Below are positions 5,611 through 6,547 of a stretch of DNA of 6,547 bases, in pieces. Numbering within the stretch: the stretch's first letter is position 1; each line of letters begins with the position of its first letter. The position numbers and the translations under genes are program-made. Source of the stretch: an uncultured Oscillibacter sp. (GTDB lineage Bacteria > Bacillota > Clostridia > Oscillospirales > Oscillospiraceae); assembly GCF_910584465.1 (NCBI RefSeq), contig NZ_CAJUBK010000089.1, positions 1 to 6,547 on the forward strand, written 5' to 3'. The notes below the pieces were generated by a model. It had not been told where the DNA came from, made no database searches, and saw only the letters and a list, made by a program, of their open reading frames with translations.

Positions 5611-5637
5611 GTGGTACTCTCACCTGTGCAGGCTTGC
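5605..5637 (-). repeat. Imperfect inverted repeat, right copy
   Basis: This is the minus-strand partner of 5470-5505. In the minus-strand RNA it can pair with the complement of the left copy, which contains the 5' arm of the terminator (5485-5474). Confidence 0.65.
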
Positions 5638-5677
5638 GGGTGCGCCAACACCCGTAAGCCGCCGCATTTTCATTTTT
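5631..5677 (+). terminator. Plus-strand terminator of the small RNA
   Basis: GGCTTGCGGGTG (5631-5642) pairs over 12 bp, with one G-U, with CACCCGTAAGCC (5649-5660) around CGCCAA. The T-rich tail TTTTCATTTTT begins six bases later, which is far for a simple terminator. The outer helix ATGCGG/CCGCAT ends directly at the tail and may complete it. Confidence 0.5.
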
Positions 5678-5684
5678 CAAGTTG

Positions 5685-5713
5685 ATTATAGCAGGATCTT
5701 GTCGGCTTTGCAA
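5685..5713 (-). promoter_or_regulatory. Minus-strand promoter of the structured RNA
   Basis: On the minus strand TTGCAA (5713-5708), a 17-base spacer and a perfect TATAAT (5690-5685) with TGC extension before the -10. Transcription should begin near 5678. It is the only convincing promoter upstream of the 132-residue minus-strand gene. Confidence 0.7.
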
Positions 5714-5741
5714 GACATTTCCACAAGCTCCATTTATAGGG

Positions 5742-5777
5742 ACGCCCCGCCTTCCATGGAAAGGCGGGGCGTTTTTT
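5742..5777 (+). terminator. Strong plus-strand terminator abutting the guaB stop
   Basis: ACGCCCCGCCTT (5742-5753) pairs with AAGGCGGGGCGT (5761-5772) over 12 bp around CCATGGA, followed by a run of six T (5772-5777). The T-run is on the plus strand. Read on the minus strand the hairpin follows the guaB stop directly but has no U-tract behind it, so it works best against plus-strand transcripts entering guaB from the left. Confidence 0.82.
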
Positions 5778-6547
5778 CAATTCCTCCCCACCGCTCCGGC
5801 GGAGTCCTTCAGCAGCACGTCATGCGCCCCGCCCTCCACGATGGAGACGGAGCTGACCAGGGTCAGCTTGGCCTTCTCCCGGAGCTCCGGGATGGTCAGC
5901 GCGCCGCAGTTGCACATCGTCGAGCGGATCTTCGCCAGGGTGGTGGACATGCCGTCCGACAGCGCTCCGGCGTAGGGGACGTAGGAGTCCACGCCCTCCT
6001 CGAAGGAGAGCTTGGCCGCGCCGCCCAGGTCGTAGCGCTGCCAGTTCCGGGCCCGGGCGCTGCCCTCGCCCCAGTACTCCTTCATATAGCTGCCGCCGAT
6101 GAGGATCTTGCTGGTGGGGGACTCGTCGAACCGGGAGAAGTACCGGCCCAGCATGCAGAAGTCCGCCCCCATGGCCAGGGCCAGGGTGATGTGGTAGTCC
6201 TGCACGATGCCGCCGTCGGCGCAGATGGGGACGTAGACGCCGGTCTCCTCGAAGTACCGGTCCCGCTCCGCCGCCACGTCGATGACCGCCGTGGCCTGGC
6301 CCCGGCCGATGCCCTTGGTCTCCCGGGTGATGCAGATGGAGCCGCCGCCGATGCCGATCTTCACGAAGTCCGCCCCGGCGTCCGCCAGGAAGCGGAAGCC
6401 CTCGCCGTCCACCACGTTGCCCGCGCCCACCTTCACGGCGTCGCCGTAGCGCTCCCGGATCCATCTCAGGGTCCGGGCCTGCCACTCGGAATAGCCCTCG
6501 GAGGAGTCGATGACCAGCACGTCCACCCCGGCGTCCACCAGGGCGGG
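5777..6547 (-). CDS. guaB: IMP dehydrogenase, C-terminal part (open at window edge)
   Basis: The last 256 residues of IMP dehydrogenase, which oxidises IMP to XMP with NAD+ in guanine nucleotide synthesis. The frame is open at 6547 and continues outside; the N-terminus and any CBS domains are not visible. Counting from the first complete codon at 6547, VLVIDSSEGYS (10-20) and VGAGNV (40-45) are barrel motifs. GIGGGSICITRE (65-76) carries the catalytic cysteine at C72, and ICADGGI (108-114) binds the phosphate side. NWQRYDLGG (168-176) is the mobile flap with the Arg-Tyr pair (R171, Y172), and EGVDSYVPYAG (184-194) follows. ITRETKGIGRGQ and the flap differ from the common GSICTTR and VEGRVPY forms of most bacterial enzymes and, from memory, match the type known from Tritrichomonas foetus. 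It ends in VEGGAHDVLLKD and a short tail. Its TGA stop overlaps the end of the plus-strand terminator. Confidence 0.95.
   Translation of the reverse strand, partial: PALVDAGVDVLVIDSSEGYSEWQARTLRWIRERYGDAVKVGAGNVVDGEGFRFLADAGADFVKIGIGGGSICITRETKGIGRGQATAVIDVAAERDRYFEETGVYVPICADGGIVQDYHITLALAMGADFCMLGRYFSRFDESPTSKILIGGSYMKEYWGEGSARARNWQRYDLGGAAKLSFEEGVDSYVPYAGALSDGMSTTLAKIRSTMCNCGALTIPELREKAKLTLVSSVSIVEGGAHDVLLKDSAGAVGRN

Larger units (their letters stand above)
5581..5677 (+). ncRNA. Predicted plus-strand small RNA (about 97 nt), antisense
   Basis: It runs from the predicted start of the plus promoter to TTTTCATTTTT (5667-5677). ATGCGG (5581-5586) pairs with CCGCAT (5662-5667), closing a junction of three hairpins. 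These are ACGG/CCGT (5589-5592/5600-5603), AGGTG/CACCT (5609-5613/5621-5625) with a seven-base loop, and the 12-bp stem 5631-5642/5649-5660. It is completely complementary to the first 97 or so bases of the minus-strand RNA. A nine-codon frame starts at the very first base, ATG at 5581, and ends at TAG 5608; with no leader or ribosome site it is probably not translated. Confidence 0.45.
5449..5678 (-). ncRNA. Predicted structured minus-strand RNA (about 230 nt)
   Basis: A promoter at one end and an intrinsic terminator at the other define a roughly 230-base RNA with no convincing reading frame. Its 5' half folds as a junction closed by ATGCGG (5667-5662) with CCGCAT (5586-5581), enclosing a 12-bp hairpin (5660-5631), a 5-bp hairpin with a seven-base loop (5625-5609) and a small 4-bp hairpin (5603-5589). 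Next comes an ATACGAC/GTCGTAT stem (5571-5528), and last the terminator. It may be a free RNA or the leader of the 132-residue gene, ending there when the terminator forms. No known RNA family was recognised. Confidence 0.5.

Noticed and set aside
5581..5667. tRNA gene suggested by a cloverleaf-like fold
   Set aside because: There is no T-loop sequence of the TTCGA type, the third arm is 12 bp with a six-base loop, and the closing stem is six pairs. It cannot be a normal tRNA.

Overview
The window looks like chromosome of a GC-rich, low-copy-repeat Firmicute of the Oscillospiraceae/Clostridiales type. The reasons are strong Shine-Dalgarno sites (AAGGAGG class), a T-box leader on a cysE-cysS operon, a DivIVA-type protein, and very GC-biased third codon positions in most genes. 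This placement is an inference from gene style only.

Left part (1-2400): a small minus-strand gene for an 81-residue protein, possibly HPr-like, lies divergent to a plus-strand AraC-family regulator. It is followed by a DivIVA-like coiled-coil protein with its own well-formed extended -10 promoter, and then a 72-residue HMA-fold protein that has lost the metal-binding CxxC.

Centre (2417-4817): a consensus promoter drives a complete T-box riboswitch with a UGC (Cys) specifier codon, followed by cysE (serine O-acetyltransferase) and, one base later, cysS (cysteinyl-tRNA synthetase). The layout couples cysteine synthesis and tRNA charging to uncharged tRNA-Cys. A 14-bp bidirectional terminator closes the operon.

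Right part (4867-5777): an AT-richer stretch with an unrecognised 132-residue membrane protein on the minus strand. It is preceded by about 370 bases of dense RNA structure. Two good sigma-A-type promoters face each other (plus at 5546-5574, minus at 5685-5713) and would make fully overlapping antisense RNAs. The minus-strand RNA ends in a U-rich terminator before the 132-residue gene, and both arms of that terminator can alternatively pair with upstream segments of the same RNA. This is the most interesting part of the window: a candidate antisense-RNA-controlled attenuator, or a remnant of a type I toxin-antitoxin-like locus.

Right edge (5777-6547): the C-terminal half of an IMP dehydrogenase (guaB) on the minus strand, open at the window end.
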